A DNA stretch of 36,156 nucleotides from JAGNRR01 sp964612525. Its GTDB lineage: Bacteria > Bacteroidota > Bacteroidia > Chitinophagales > Chitinophagaceae. Numbering within the stretch: position 1 is the stretch's first letter; every line of letters begins with the position of its first letter. Of the stretch, positions 26,518-34,991 are shown in pieces. The stretch is taken from contig CAZTCQ010000015.1 in assembly GCA_964612525.1 (NCBI GenBank), positions 1-36,156 on the forward strand, written 5' to 3'. The position numbers and the translations under genes are program-made. A model generated the notes under the pieces. It ran no database searches, was not told the origin of the DNA, and saw only the letters and a program-made list of their open reading frames with translations.

Positions 26518-27330
26518 ATGAATTTCTTATCAGAATTATTTAAAGAAAATTGGAATCCCGATAACTTTTTTTTACTCGCCGGTCCTTGCGCGGCGGAAGG
26601 TGAAGAAATTTGCCTCACTATCGCAGAAAAAGTTTTGACCGAATGCCAAAAGAATTCTATCCCTTACGTTTTTAAAGCATCTTATAAAAAAGCAAATCGT
26701 AGCAGCCTCTCTTCTTTTACAGGCATTGGCGATGAAAAAGCATTGAGAATTTTACAAAAAGTAAAGGATACGTTTAATGTGCCCATCGTAACCGACATTC
26801 ATACTGAAGCAGAAGCGAGCTTGGCCGCTGAAGTGGCGGACGTTTTACAAATACCTGCTTTTCTTTGTAGACAAACTAGCTTATTGCAAGCCGCGGCTGC
26901 CACGGGTAAAGTAGTAAATATTAAAAAAGGTCAATTTTTAAACGCTCAGAGCATGTCCTTTGCGGCTAACAAAGTGGCCGATAGCGGCAATAAAAAAATT
27001 ATGCTCACCGAGAGAGGAACTACGTTTGGCTATGAAGATTTAGTAGTAGACTATCGCTCTGTTCCCATCATGCGCGAAACGGGTTATCCTGTTTTGTTGG
27101 ACGCTACCCATGCGTTGCAAAAGCCAAATCAAACATCGGGTATTACATCGGGGCAACCAGAATTTATAGAAACAATAGCCTCTTGTGGAATCGTAGCAGG
27201 AGCCGATGGTCTTTTTATTGAAACGCATCCGAATCCAAGCGAAGCAAAAAGCGATGGAGCCAACATGCTAGATTTAGCCAAGCTACCCGCTTTGTTAGAA
27301 AAATTGAGTAGAATGAAAGCAGCATTATAA
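26518..27330 (+). CDS. kdsA: 3-deoxy-8-phosphooctulonate (KDO8P) synthase
   Basis: Condenses phosphoenolpyruvate with arabinose 5-phosphate to give KDO8P for the LPS inner core. The 270-residue enzyme has the FKASYKKANRSS substrate loop, PAFLCRQT and IKKGQFL motifs and the TERGTTFGY segment. Cys24 in the AGPCAAE motif replaces the Asn of the E. coli type, and His/Glu/Asp ligands (DATHALQ, FIETHPNP, KSDGANM) follow, so it belongs to the metal-dependent class. I chose the ATG at 26518, just after a perfect -7 element, instead of an upstream TTG at 26500 that lies in the promoter. The next gene starts five bases after the stop. Confidence 0.97.
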   Translation: MNFLSELFKENWNPDNFFLLAGPCAAEGEEICLTIAEKVLTECQKNSIPYVFKASYKKANRSSLSSFTGIGDEKALRILQKVKDTFNVPIVTDIHTEAEASLAAEVADVLQIPAFLCRQTSLLQAAAATGKVVNIKKGQFLNAQSMSFAANKVADSGNKKIMLTERGTTFGYEDLVVDYRSVPIMRETGYPVLLDATHALQKPNQTSGITSGQPEFIETIASCGIVAGADGLFIETHPNPSEAKSDGANMLDLAKLPALLEKLSRMKAAL

Positions 27331-27335
27331 AAATA

Positions 27336-27950
27336 ATGGCTTTACGCAAAAAACCATTAGCGGCCCTTGAAAAATTTATCCCAACGGGAACCTTCGACTA
27401 TATCGCTACTTACCTAGAGCGATATAAAATAAAACTAAGTATAACTAAGGAGCGCAAAACAAAGTATGGCGACTACCGACCACCTCAGCATGGCCAAACA
27501 CATAGAATTAGTGTAAACGGCAATTTAAACCAATATCACTTTTTACTGACCCTAGTTCATGAATTGGCGCATTTGGTTGCCTTTGACCAATATGGCTTTA
27601 CGATACAATCTCATGGCGATGAATGGAAAAAAACCTTTAAGACCTTACTCTCGCCACTACTCACTACTAAAGTTTTTCCTCCTGATTTATTAGCCGCCGT
27701 TCAAGTTTCTATGCAAAATGTAAAATCAAGCAGTTGCTATGATCCGACTTTATCTTTAGCGTTGAGAAAATATGACATAAAACCCATGGGCACTCTGATA
27801 AAAGATTTACCCCTAGGAAGCCATTTTTTAAGTGGGGATAAGAAAGAATATAAGCTGCTAAATAAACGTAGAACCCGCTATGAGGCTGTGCAAACGATTA
27901 CTAACAAACACTACTTATTTCCTGCATTATACGAGGTAGAAAAACTTTAA
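27336..27950 (+). CDS. SprT-like zinc-metalloprotein
   Basis: A 204-residue cytoplasmic protein with HELAH at 75-79 and a third zinc ligand candidate His93 in the SHGDEWK motif, the arrangement of SprT/SprT-like domains (as in eukaryotic Spartan). The conserved ISVNGNLN strand precedes the motif. The C-terminal 100 residues lack a clear zinc ribbon. Proteolysis is possible from the motif but has not been established for bacterial members. It is five bases downstream of kdsA and is therefore probably cotranscribed; a functional link to LPS synthesis is not evident. Confidence 0.85.
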   Translation: MALRKKPLAALEKFIPTGTFDYIATYLERYKIKLSITKERKTKYGDYRPPQHGQTHRISVNGNLNQYHFLLTLVHELAHLVAFDQYGFTIQSHGDEWKKTFKTLLSPLLTTKVFPPDLLAAVQVSMQNVKSSSCYDPTLSLALRKYDIKPMGTLIKDLPLGSHFLSGDKKEYKLLNKRRTRYEAVQTITNKHYLFPALYEVEKL

Positions 27951-27969
27951 TAATTCGCTAACGAATCCA

Positions 27970-27977
27970 TATATTTG
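27970..27977 (+). promoter_or_regulatory. Promoter of the two barrel genes
   Basis: TATATTTG is an exact -7 match; TTTA at 27946-27949 could be the -33 box with a 20-base spacer. Transcription would start near 27983, on the first ATG. Confidence 0.55.
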
Positions 27978-27982
27978 TAGGA

Positions 27983-28915
27983 ATGAAAGTTTCAGTAATG
28001 AAAAGACTATTCTTAATAACTGTCTTGATTGTTTCAACCCATTCAATGCAAGCCCAATTCAACTATCAGTTCTCGGATGCTTCCGTACCCGTGACGGGTA
28101 TCACTTATGGAGTGGTAGGCGGTGGCCATACGGCTATGCTTTACAATCGTGATGATTTTGACACAATAGGTACGCAGCAGTCCACTTCAAATTTTACTTT
28201 TTTTGCTGGTGTGGAACGAATCCGTTGGTACACGCCTCATATTGGAATTGGTCAACAAGGATTGCTTTGGAATGCAGGAGCAAAATATACTGTGAACTTT
28301 GGAGATGATGAAAATGCTCCTCGCATAGACGGAACTACTACTTTGTCTTATATAAAGATTCCCGTACTTTTTTATTACAAATCATACAGCCGTTGGAAGC
28401 CAGATAGAAGACTTCGAGTGAATACCTTTTTCGGACCTTACATTGCGATGCTACAAGACGCTCAAGAAGATTGGACCGTATCTGTGCCTTCCTCGGAAGA
28501 ACGAAATACGTACACACTCTCAAAAGGAAATTACATTGGTAAGGATAAAGACAATAAAGAATTTTTTAATGGGAAAGCTGATGATGATCTTCCATTCAAA
28601 CTGTTTGACTATGGATTCACCATGGGCGCTGGTATTGAAATGAGATTGTGGACTAGAACGGTTGTGGCCCTTACCATAAGAACGGACCTAGGATTAGCTG
28701 AGGTAGAAAACAAAGATTTTGAAGTAGATTATTATGACCCGGGCAACGTAATTCCTGATGAAGACAAGCGCTATAGATTTTATAGAGACGTAACAGGAAA
28801 ATATAATCCGTACCCGTTTAATCTTGACGATGAAGTGGACTTTAATCGTCCAGAAACTCGAAACATGAGTTTTGGAGCGCAACTTTCAATCAGAAAATAC
28901 TTTGGTGCTAAATAA
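27983..28915 (+). CDS. Outer-membrane beta-barrel protein (PorT-like size)
   Basis: A 310-residue protein with a signal peptide (MKRLFLITVLIVSTHSMQAQ when counted from the internal ATG at 27998) and alternating barrel strands such as VRINTFFGPYIAML-like and YGFTMGAGIEMRLW segments. It ends in SIRKYFGAK. Two starts are possible: 27983, which lies on the predicted transcription start, or 27998, which gives a cleaner signal peptide; I report the longer one. Function unknown. It is followed after six bases by a second barrel gene and probably forms a two-gene operon closed by a strong terminator. Confidence 0.8.
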   Translation: MKVSVMKRLFLITVLIVSTHSMQAQFNYQFSDASVPVTGITYGVVGGGHTAMLYNRDDFDTIGTQQSTSNFTFFAGVERIRWYTPHIGIGQQGLLWNAGAKYTVNFGDDENAPRIDGTTTLSYIKIPVLFYYKSYSRWKPDRRLRVNTFFGPYIAMLQDAQEDWTVSVPSSEERNTYTLSKGNYIGKDKDNKEFFNGKADDDLPFKLFDYGFTMGAGIEMRLWTRTVVALTIRTDLGLAEVENKDFEVDYYDPGNVIPDEDKRYRFYRDVTGKYNPYPFNLDDEVDFNRPETRNMSFGAQLSIRKYFGAK

Positions 28916-28921
28916 GCAATT

Positions 28922-29782
28922 ATGAAAAAAATAATATTATCACTTATTCTTTTAGCTTGTATGCAGGTAAGCTATGCTCAAAAAGAAGCGCGTTTGGGCG
29001 TTTTTTCTGGACTGTACGTTTCTTATCTCATGAATGCAAATGATAATGAATGGGGAGACTTCTTACCTACCTACAAAATGAGTGGAGGAATTGAAGGAAG
29101 CTACTATGTCACCATCGGTAAAAAAGTTGGGCTTGGGATTACCGGTCAAGCAGGACTATGGAGTAATGGTCAAAATTACAAAGGAGCTTACAATGACGGC
29201 AGTGAGTACGAAGCCTTCTCAAGATTAAATTATACGAAGACAGGTTTAGCTTTGAACATAAGCACAAATATCCGTCGCCGAGTGGCAGCAAGAGTTTTTG
29301 CAGGAGCCAACGTAGGTTTTTTAAGATCCTATCAAGAGCGATATGAGCACTTTAGAGTGGATGATAAAAAACTGATTGTTGACATTAAGGATCAAGACGT
29401 TTATTATCGCGACCAGTTTCCTGAAGGTGGCAAATTAGATAATGCTTTATTCGAGCCGATTTCAATTAGCACTTTTTATGGCCTTGGTTTCGATGTAAAA
29501 ATCTCCGATGATTTTATTTTCAGTCTTTCCGGTCGATTTGATATGGGCATGGGACAAATAGAAAAAGAGTTTGATAGAAACAATCCTAACACAATTAAGT
29601 TTGAAGGAGAAAATGCTCGTATTCAAGAGCACCCAGCCTATCCTTCTGCCATTAAATTCCACGGCCCAACGCGTGAAGATTTAATTCGTCAGCCTACAAC
29701 CAACCAATCTGTTGGTGTTTTTGTAGGTTTTAGCTATCGTCTTTATAATCGTGATCGTACTGATATTTGGTATGTTCGCTAA
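28922..29782 (+). CDS. Outer-membrane beta-barrel protein
   Basis: A 286-residue protein with a signal peptide (ending VSYAQ) and barrel-like strands throughout (GLGITGQAGLW, RVFAGANVGFL, FSLSGRFDMGMG, VGVFVGFSYRLYN). It belongs to the broad group of porin-family outer-membrane proteins of Bacteroidota; the function is not known. It starts six bases after the preceding barrel gene and is followed by a bidirectional terminator. Similarity to the preceding gene is limited to general barrel features, so I do not call them recent duplicates. Confidence 0.8.
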   Translation: MKKIILSLILLACMQVSYAQKEARLGVFSGLYVSYLMNANDNEWGDFLPTYKMSGGIEGSYYVTIGKKVGLGITGQAGLWSNGQNYKGAYNDGSEYEAFSRLNYTKTGLALNISTNIRRRVAARVFAGANVGFLRSYQERYEHFRVDDKKLIVDIKDQDVYYRDQFPEGGKLDNALFEPISISTFYGLGFDVKISDDFIFSLSGRFDMGMGQIEKEFDRNNPNTIKFEGENARIQEHPAYPSAIKFHGPTREDLIRQPTTNQSVGVFVGFSYRLYNRDRTDIWYVR

Positions 29783-29796
29783 ATTTTTCAATAAAG

Positions 29797-29826
29797 AAAT
29801 GCCCTTGAAAAACAAGGGCATTTTTA
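29797..29826. terminator. Bidirectional terminator between the barrel operon and metG
   Basis: A perfect 11-bp stem (29797-29807 with 29813-29823; GCCCTTG pairs with CAAGGGC) and a five-A loop. A T-run follows on the plus strand and a T-rich tract on the minus strand, so it can end both the barrel operon and metG. Confidence 0.88.
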
Positions 29827-29852
29827 ATTAAGTATACTTACTAAAGTATTGG

Positions 29853-31916
29853 CTAACTAATTTTTGCGCCTAGGGCTGCGTGCTCATCGGGACTCACGAA
29901 TACAAGCTTTCCTTGCTCATCTTCGGTCATTAAAACCATTCCTTCACTCATTACTCCCCTCATTTTCCGTGGAGCTAGATTCGCCACTAAACACACTCGT
30001 TTATTTACTATTTCATCCGGAGCAAAATGTTCTGCAATGCCACTCAAGACTGTTCTTTTTTCAAAACCTAAATCTAAATTAAGCTGTAATAACTTATCCG
30101 CCTTGGGAACCTTAGTTGCCTCTATTATTTTCGCCACGCGTAAATCTATTTTGGTAAAATCTTCAAACCCAATTTCATTACCAATGGCCTCAGTTGTAAC
30201 AGCAGGCTCTTCTTTCTTTGTTTCATCTTTCATAGCGCTCTCTTTTAATTTAGTTACTTGAGCTTCTATTTGCTCATCTTCTATCTTAGAAAATAATAGT
30301 TCCGCCGGACGGAGAGCGTATCCTGTTTTCACCAATTTTAAACTTCCAGCATTTTTCCATTCTAGCATTTTGTCAACCACTTTTAGTTGACTACAAATTT
30401 TCTGACTCGTATCTGGCAGAAATGGATTACCTAATATGGCTAAATTTGCCATTAGTTGAAGTCCCATGTGCAGACAGTTATCAATTACTTTGGGCTGATC
30501 TTTTTTCTTCCAAGGTTCTTTTTCCTGAAGATATTTATTCCCTTCCCTGGCTAAATCAATCACATTAAAAACTGCTTCTCTAAATTTATAATTTTCGAGT
30601 GCGTTCTCAATTTTATTTTTAGCTTCTACAATTTTTTCATACAAATGGTCATCTTTTTCATCCTTCACATCCATATGAAAGGCAGGAATTTTACCTCGAC
30701 AAAATTTATGAGTCAGTACCATAACTCGATTTATAAAGTTTCCAAGTATTGCTACTAACTCATTATTATTCCGGTCTTGAAAATCTTGCCAGGTAAAGTC
30801 ATTGTCTTTCGTTTCGGGCGCATTAGAGCACAGAACATAGCGCATCACATCTTGCTGCCCAGGAAAATCCTCTAAATATTCATGAACCCAAACGGCCCAA
30901 TTTCTGCTTGTGCTTACTTTCTGTCCTTCTATATTTAAAAATTCATTCGCCGGCACATTATCTGGCAAGACGAATCCGCCGTGGGCTTTAAGCATAGCAG
31001 GAAAAATAATGCAATGAAAAACGATATTATCCTTACCGATAAAATGAACCAATTTGGTATCGTCTTTTTTCCAATAGTCTTCCCAATCGGGGGTAATCTC
31101 TTTTGTGGCTGAGATATAGCCAATAGGCGCATCAAACCAAACATACATCACTTTGCCGTCAGCATCGGGCAAAGGAACGGGAACCCCCCAATTACTATCC
31201 CGTGTCATTGCTCGGCTGCGCAGGCCTTGATCTAACCAACTTTTACACTGACCATAGACGTTACTTTTCCAATCACTATGCTCCCCTTCCAACCATTCGG
31301 CCAGCCATTTTTCATAAGAAGCCAATGGAAAATACCAATGCTTCGTTTTTCGTTTTACCAAAGCCGCATCGCTTAATGCTGACTTTGGATTAATTAATTC
31401 ATCAGGACTTAAAGCAGAGCCACAATTTTCACATTGGTCGCCGTAGGCATTTTCATTGGAACATTTAGGGCAAGTGCCTGTAATATAACGGTCTGCTAAA
31501 AATTGATTTTTTTCTTCATCATAATACTGCTCACTTTCTTTTTCTTCAAAGACGCCATCGGCATGAAGTTTTTTAAAAAATGCTTGTGCCGTATTGTGAT
31601 GTTCTTGATTAGATGTCCTTGAAAAAACATCAAATGAAATTCCAAAATCGTTAAAGGATGAACTTAATAAATCATAAAATCGATCCACAACTATTTGAGG
31701 TGTAGTATCCTCTTTCATGGCACGAATAGTAATAGGTACTCCATGCTCATCAGCACCACAGACAAACTTTACATCTCGACCCTGCGCACGTAAATAGCGC
31801 ACATATATATCAGCCGGTAAAAAACAACCTGCCAAATGGCCAATATGCAACGGACCATTTGCGTAAGGCAAGGCCGCTGTTATTAAATATCTACTAAATT
31901 TCTTCTCGTTTGACAT
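29853..31916 (-). CDS. metG: Methionyl-tRNA synthetase
   Basis: Charges tRNA-Met in the cytoplasm. The 687-residue enzyme has the class I HIGH motif at 24-27, a zinc knuckle with Cys149, Cys152, Cys162 and Cys165, the KMSKS-equivalent KVSTS at 333-337, an anticodon-binding helical domain and a C-terminal EMAP/Trbp111-type tRNA-binding domain (about 585-687). I placed the start at the ATG 31916, directly behind a perfect -7 element; the frame remains open upstream for 47 codons, but that part lies in an intergenic repeat and has no family sequence. Confidence 0.98.
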   Translation of the reverse strand: MSNEKKFSRYLITAALPYANGPLHIGHLAGCFLPADIYVRYLRAQGRDVKFVCGADEHGVPITIRAMKEDTTPQIVVDRFYDLLSSSFNDFGISFDVFSRTSNQEHHNTAQAFFKKLHADGVFEEKESEQYYDEEKNQFLADRYITGTCPKCSNENAYGDQCENCGSALSPDELINPKSALSDAALVKRKTKHWYFPLASYEKWLAEWLEGEHSDWKSNVYGQCKSWLDQGLRSRAMTRDSNWGVPVPLPDADGKVMYVWFDAPIGYISATKEITPDWEDYWKKDDTKLVHFIGKDNIVFHCIIFPAMLKAHGGFVLPDNVPANEFLNIEGQKVSTSRNWAVWVHEYLEDFPGQQDVMRYVLCSNAPETKDNDFTWQDFQDRNNNELVAILGNFINRVMVLTHKFCRGKIPAFHMDVKDEKDDHLYEKIVEAKNKIENALENYKFREAVFNVIDLAREGNKYLQEKEPWKKKDQPKVIDNCLHMGLQLMANLAILGNPFLPDTSQKICSQLKVVDKMLEWKNAGSLKLVKTGYALRPAELLFSKIEDEQIEAQVTKLKESAMKDETKKEEPAVTTEAIGNEIGFEDFTKIDLRVAKIIEATKVPKADKLLQLNLDLGFEKRTVLSGIAEHFAPDEIVNKRVCLVANLAPRKMRGVMSEGMVLMTEDEQGKLVFVSPDEHAALGAKIS

Positions 31917-31924
31917 TAAGTTTG

Positions 31925-31932
31925 CAAAGATA
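31925..31932 (-). promoter_or_regulatory. -7 element of metG
   Basis: The minus strand reads TATCTTTG, an exact TAnnTTTG match followed by CAAA as in the kdsA promoter, eight bases before the ATG. Confidence 0.55.
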
Positions 31933-31976
31933 ATTTTTATTTGGTGGTGATACGCCGTTCCACAATAAAAATAACA

Positions 31977-32101
31977 GCAAAGAAGCAGAGCACACAAAGC
32001 GGTATTTTTATAAAATACGTGCTGTGTTACGATTAGTACTTTGGTTCTTAAAAACACAAAGTTCAGAACACAATCTGAGCTTTGCGCTTCTGCATCTTTG
32101 C
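31977..32101. repeat. Imperfect long inverted repeat between metG and the carboxypeptidase gene
   Basis: The segment 31977-32000 (GCAAAGAAGCAGAG then CACACAAAGC) is an imperfect inverted copy of 32079-32101 (GCTTTGCGCTTCTGC then ATCTTTGC). Inside, ACTTTG at 32038-32043 pairs with CAAAGT at 32057-32062. The whole looks like a worn palindromic intergenic element built of CTTTG/CAAAG units. It lies between the two divergent promoters, and its right end overlaps the candidate -7 element of the carboxypeptidase gene. No coding function is apparent. Confidence 0.5.
32093..32100 (+). promoter_or_regulatory. Possible -7 element of the LD-carboxypeptidase gene
   Basis: CATCTTTG is one mismatch from TAnnTTTG and lies 29 bases before the ATG. 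AAAGGA about nine bases before the ATG may act as a weak ribosome-binding site. Confidence 0.3.
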
Positions 32102-32129
32102 GGTAAAAAGCTTTAAAGGAATAGTAAAT

Positions 32130-33056
32130 ATGAAAAACAATATATCTCCCCCTTTTTTAGAAGCTGGCGACACCATAGGCATTTGTTGCCCTGCCGGTGC
32201 AGTTGACGCAGCCAAGATGGAAGCCATGTACCGCCAAATAAGACAATGGGGCTTTGAACTAAAAATTGGTAAAAATGTAGGCAAAAGCTATTTCAAGTTT
32301 TCTGCAACCGATAAGGAACGCTTAGAAGAAGTGCAAGATTTGCTTGATGATGAAAATGTAAAGGCCATCTTTTTTGCGCGTGGCGGTTATGGTGCAGTAC
32401 GCATTATTGATCAATTAGATTTTACATCGTTCAACAAAAAACCAAAATGGCTGGTGGGCTATAGCGATATCACTTGTTTTCATTCTCACCTCCACACGAA
32501 TTTTCAAACGATTACCCTTCACGCCCATATGGGAAGCGCGTACATCAGAGAGAAACAAGATGTCCCAAGCACACAAAGTATTTATGATGCTCTTACCGGT
32601 GTGCCTCACCACTATAAAGCCAAGCCGCATTCACTTCAAAGAACCGGTCAAGCTACAGGACAAATCGTAGGTGGCAATTTGGCACTATTGAGTGATTTAG
32701 TCGGTACAAAAAGTGACCTAGATACCAATGGAAAAATTTTATTTATAGAAGATATTAGTGAGTACCGCTATAACATAGACCGTATGATGTGGCAATTATT
32801 ACGCGCTGGCAAATTGGATGAGTTAGCAGGATTAATCGTTGGCTCATTTAATGATACGCAGGATAATGAAATCCCTTTTGGTATTACAGAACAGGAAATT
32901 GTGCATGAAAAAGTAAAGAAATTTAAATACCCTGTTTGTTTTGATTTTCCTGTGGGGCATCAGGCGCAGAATCTCGCTTTAAAAATTGGCAGCCACTATA
33001 AACTAATCGTCGAGAAAAATGGAGTCATTCTTCGTGAAAAAGCAGTGAGCGCCTAA
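32130..33056 (+). CDS. LD-carboxypeptidase (peptidase family S66)
   Basis: Removes the terminal D-alanine from murein tetrapeptides during cell-wall recycling. The 308-residue protein has FFARGGYGAVRIID near 81-94 and the nucleophile Ser112 in the GYSDIT motif; the catalytic Glu and His partners are likely in FIEDISEYRYN and FPVGHQAQN. No signal peptide is seen, so it is cytoplasmic. I used the ATG at 32130: the frame continues to a TTG at 32082, but that extension lies in the repeat and promoter region. It converges on the sensor kinase with four bases between the stops. Confidence 0.93.
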   Translation: MKNNISPPFLEAGDTIGICCPAGAVDAAKMEAMYRQIRQWGFELKIGKNVGKSYFKFSATDKERLEEVQDLLDDENVKAIFFARGGYGAVRIIDQLDFTSFNKKPKWLVGYSDITCFHSHLHTNFQTITLHAHMGSAYIREKQDVPSTQSIYDALTGVPHHYKAKPHSLQRTGQATGQIVGGNLALLSDLVGTKSDLDTNGKILFIEDISEYRYNIDRMMWQLLRAGKLDELAGLIVGSFNDTQDNEIPFGITEQEIVHEKVKKFKYPVCFDFPVGHQAQNLALKIGSHYKLIVEKNGVILREKAVSA

Positions 33057-33060
33057 AGCA

Positions 33061-34323
33061 CTAAACAAAAGGAAAAACAATCGTAAACTCACTACCCTGA
33101 CCGGGTTCACTAGTGACTGAAATTTTAGCTTCGTGCAAATCAATTACACGCTTTACGTACGTGAGCCCTAACCCAAAACCTTTCACATTATGCTTATTAC
33201 CCGTATGGGCTCGATAGAATTTCTCAAAAATATTATTGATTACATCCTTTGGCATCCCAATTCCATTGTCCTTTAGTTTAATATGCAAAGAGTTCCCAAA
33301 GTTCTCTGTCGAAATCAGAATATCCGGTTTGCGTTCGCTATACTTAATGGCATTATCCAAAAGATTAAAAATAATGTTCGAAAAATGAACTTCGTCAGCC
33401 ATTATATGATGTGAGATCGCCTGTAAATTTTCATTTAAAGATGCATTAGCCTCTTCCACTTGTAGCTGAGAATTATTTATTACTTTATGAATAATTTTAT
33501 GTACATCAACCTCTTTAAGCTGAAGTTTAATTTCATCTTTTTCGAGTTTAGCAGCGTTTAAAATTCGCTCAACCTGCTTATGCATCCTGCGGTTTTCTTC
33601 CTTGATAATATTACGGTAGTACAAAATATTTTTTTTGTCGCTAAGTACTTTCTCATTGTTCAACGCATCGCTCGCTAACTGAATAGTAGCAATAGGGGTT
33701 TTAAACTCATGCGTCATATTATTTATAAAATCACTTTTTATCTCCGATAACTTTCTTTGCGAGAGCATGGTACGAATGGTAAGTACAAAAGCAGCGATAA
33801 TAATACAAGTAAATAGCAGCGCTCCCAAAACCATAAAGAGTAATTGATTTTTAAAATAATCTTGTGGTTTAAGAATGTATAAATGTAAAATTTCAGAATT
33901 AGCTGCCGTTCGTCCAGATATATTTACCTGAAACGTTTCTTCATCACTCAAAAACTCCTCTCTAAAACCAGTGCTGTTCATGGTTTTGGCTGCGGCCTCA
34001 TTCGTCACACAGTATTCAAAACTTTGAGTAATCTCATAGTTGGTTAACTGAGTTTGAATTAAATGATTCATCTCATGGGCAAAATATAAGGCCTTAGTTG
34101 GTGGTGAGTTATTAAAATCTAAATCGCCGTTTACTTGTTGAATACCCACCGTTTTTCGCGCCACGATAGAATCCTTAATATTATCCAAAGCAGCATTTAC
34201 GTCACTTTGGTATTCATCTTGCTTTAAACGAATCGCAGAAGTAATCCATTGCACTTGCACTATAATAATCCCCAATAGCGAGATAGCTGTTAGCGTAATA
34301 ATTAGCGGAAATAATTTCTTCAT
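33061..34323 (-). CDS. Orphan membrane sensor histidine kinase
   Basis: A 420-residue kinase with membrane helices at about 5-27 and 160-183 bracketing a 130-residue periplasmic sensor region without a recognisable domain. The HisKA segment NNMTHEFKTPIATI gives phospho-acceptor His205; the ATPase domain has an N-box (IIFNLLDNAIKYS), DNGIGM and GFGLGLTYVK. There is no HAMP domain apparent between helix 2 and HisKA. No response regulator lies next to it, so it is an orphan here. An exact -7 element (TACTTTTG) is ten bases before the ATG. Confidence 0.95.
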   Translation of the reverse strand: MKKLFPLIITLTAISLLGIIIVQVQWITSAIRLKQDEYQSDVNAALDNIKDSIVARKTVGIQQVNGDLDFNNSPPTKALYFAHEMNHLIQTQLTNYEITQSFEYCVTNEAAAKTMNSTGFREEFLSDEETFQVNISGRTAANSEILHLYILKPQDYFKNQLLFMVLGALLFTCIIIAAFVLTIRTMLSQRKLSEIKSDFINNMTHEFKTPIATIQLASDALNNEKVLSDKKNILYYRNIIKEENRRMHKQVERILNAAKLEKDEIKLQLKEVDVHKIIHKVINNSQLQVEEANASLNENLQAISHHIMADEVHFSNIIFNLLDNAIKYSERKPDILISTENFGNSLHIKLKDNGIGMPKDVINNIFEKFYRAHTGNKHNVKGFGLGLTYVKRVIDLHEAKISVTSEPGQGSEFTIVFPFV

Positions 34324-34333
34324 TCGTTGCAGT

Positions 34334-34341
34334 CAAAAGTA
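34334..34341 (-). promoter_or_regulatory. -7 element of the orphan sensor kinase gene
   Basis: The minus strand reads TACTTTTG, an exact TAnnTTTG match, with ten bases to the ATG at 34323. Confidence 0.5.
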
Positions 34342-34397
34342 CGAACTAAAGTGAATGCAATAATTTTTTATGATTTTTTTATCTCATGCACCCGTCC

Positions 34398-34405
34398 TAT
34401 TTTCG
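34398..34405 (+). promoter_or_regulatory. Possible -7 element of yqgE
   Basis: TATTTTCG is one mismatch from TAnnTTTG and ends ten bases before the ATG at 34416. It lies downstream of the alternative ATG at 34386, which argues for the later start. Confidence 0.35.
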
Positions 34406-34415
34406 ACCAAGATTA

Positions 34416-34991
34416 ATGAGTTTTAGTTTTAAAATAGAAACGGGTTTAGCTCCTAGTGGCGGTAAAATTTTAATTGCGGAACCCCTGCTTGCCGACCCTC
34501 ATTTTCAGCGTGGCGTGGTTTATCTCTGCGAACATACTAGTGAGGGTAGCTATGGTTTTGTACTCAACAAACCTTTGGATAAAAAATTAGACTACTTTAT
34601 AGAAGCTTTTGACATAGAAGATGTTCCCGTTTACTTAGGTGGTCCGGTTGACAGCTCTGCCCTTCACTTTCTGCATAGACGCGGAGAATTACTAGGCGGA
34701 GAAAAAACAGAGCAAGATATTTTTTTTGATGGCGATTTTCCTAAAGCCATTGAAGCTTTAAAAAATAAAACAATATCCCGGAATGAAATTTTGTTCTTTT
34801 TGGGTTATGCTGGTTGGAGTGCAGGACAACTGCAACAAGAGGTGCATAAAAAAAGTTGGCTTGTCGCAGAGACAAACCAACAAAATTTATTTACTCAAAA
34901 AAGTGAAACGCTTTGGAAAGAATCTATCTTGGCATTAGATAAAGAATACCATATTCTTACCACGCTCCCCAAGGACCCAAACTTAAATTAA
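34416..34991 (+). CDS. yqgE: YqgE/AlgH family protein
   Basis: A 191-residue cytoplasmic protein of the YqgE/AlgH (UPF0301, DUF179) family. Markers are GGKILIAEPLLADPHFQRGVVYL near the start, the GSYGFVLNKPL segment, YLGGPVD and FFLGYAGWSAGQLQQE. The molecular function is not established in any bacterium I can cite with certainty. I chose the ATG at 34416, ten bases after a near-consensus -7 element, because it gives the usual family length; the frame opens at 34386. Its stop overlaps the stop of the convergent dehydrogenase gene by four bases. Confidence 0.92.
   Translation: MSFSFKIETGLAPSGGKILIAEPLLADPHFQRGVVYLCEHTSEGSYGFVLNKPLDKKLDYFIEAFDIEDVPVYLGGPVDSSALHFLHRRGELLGGEKTEQDIFFDGDFPKAIEALKNKTISRNEILFFLGYAGWSAGQLQQEVHKKSWLVAETNQQNLFTQKSETLWKESILALDKEYHILTTLPKDPNLN

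Noticed and set aside
26448..26618. Upstream extension of the threonine dehydrogenase frame
   Set aside because: It runs through the kdsA promoter and into kdsA on the other strand; family alignment begins at the ATG 26447.
31917..32057. Upstream extension of the metG frame
   Set aside because: It lies within the intergenic inverted repeat and beyond the -7 element; it has no synthetase sequence.
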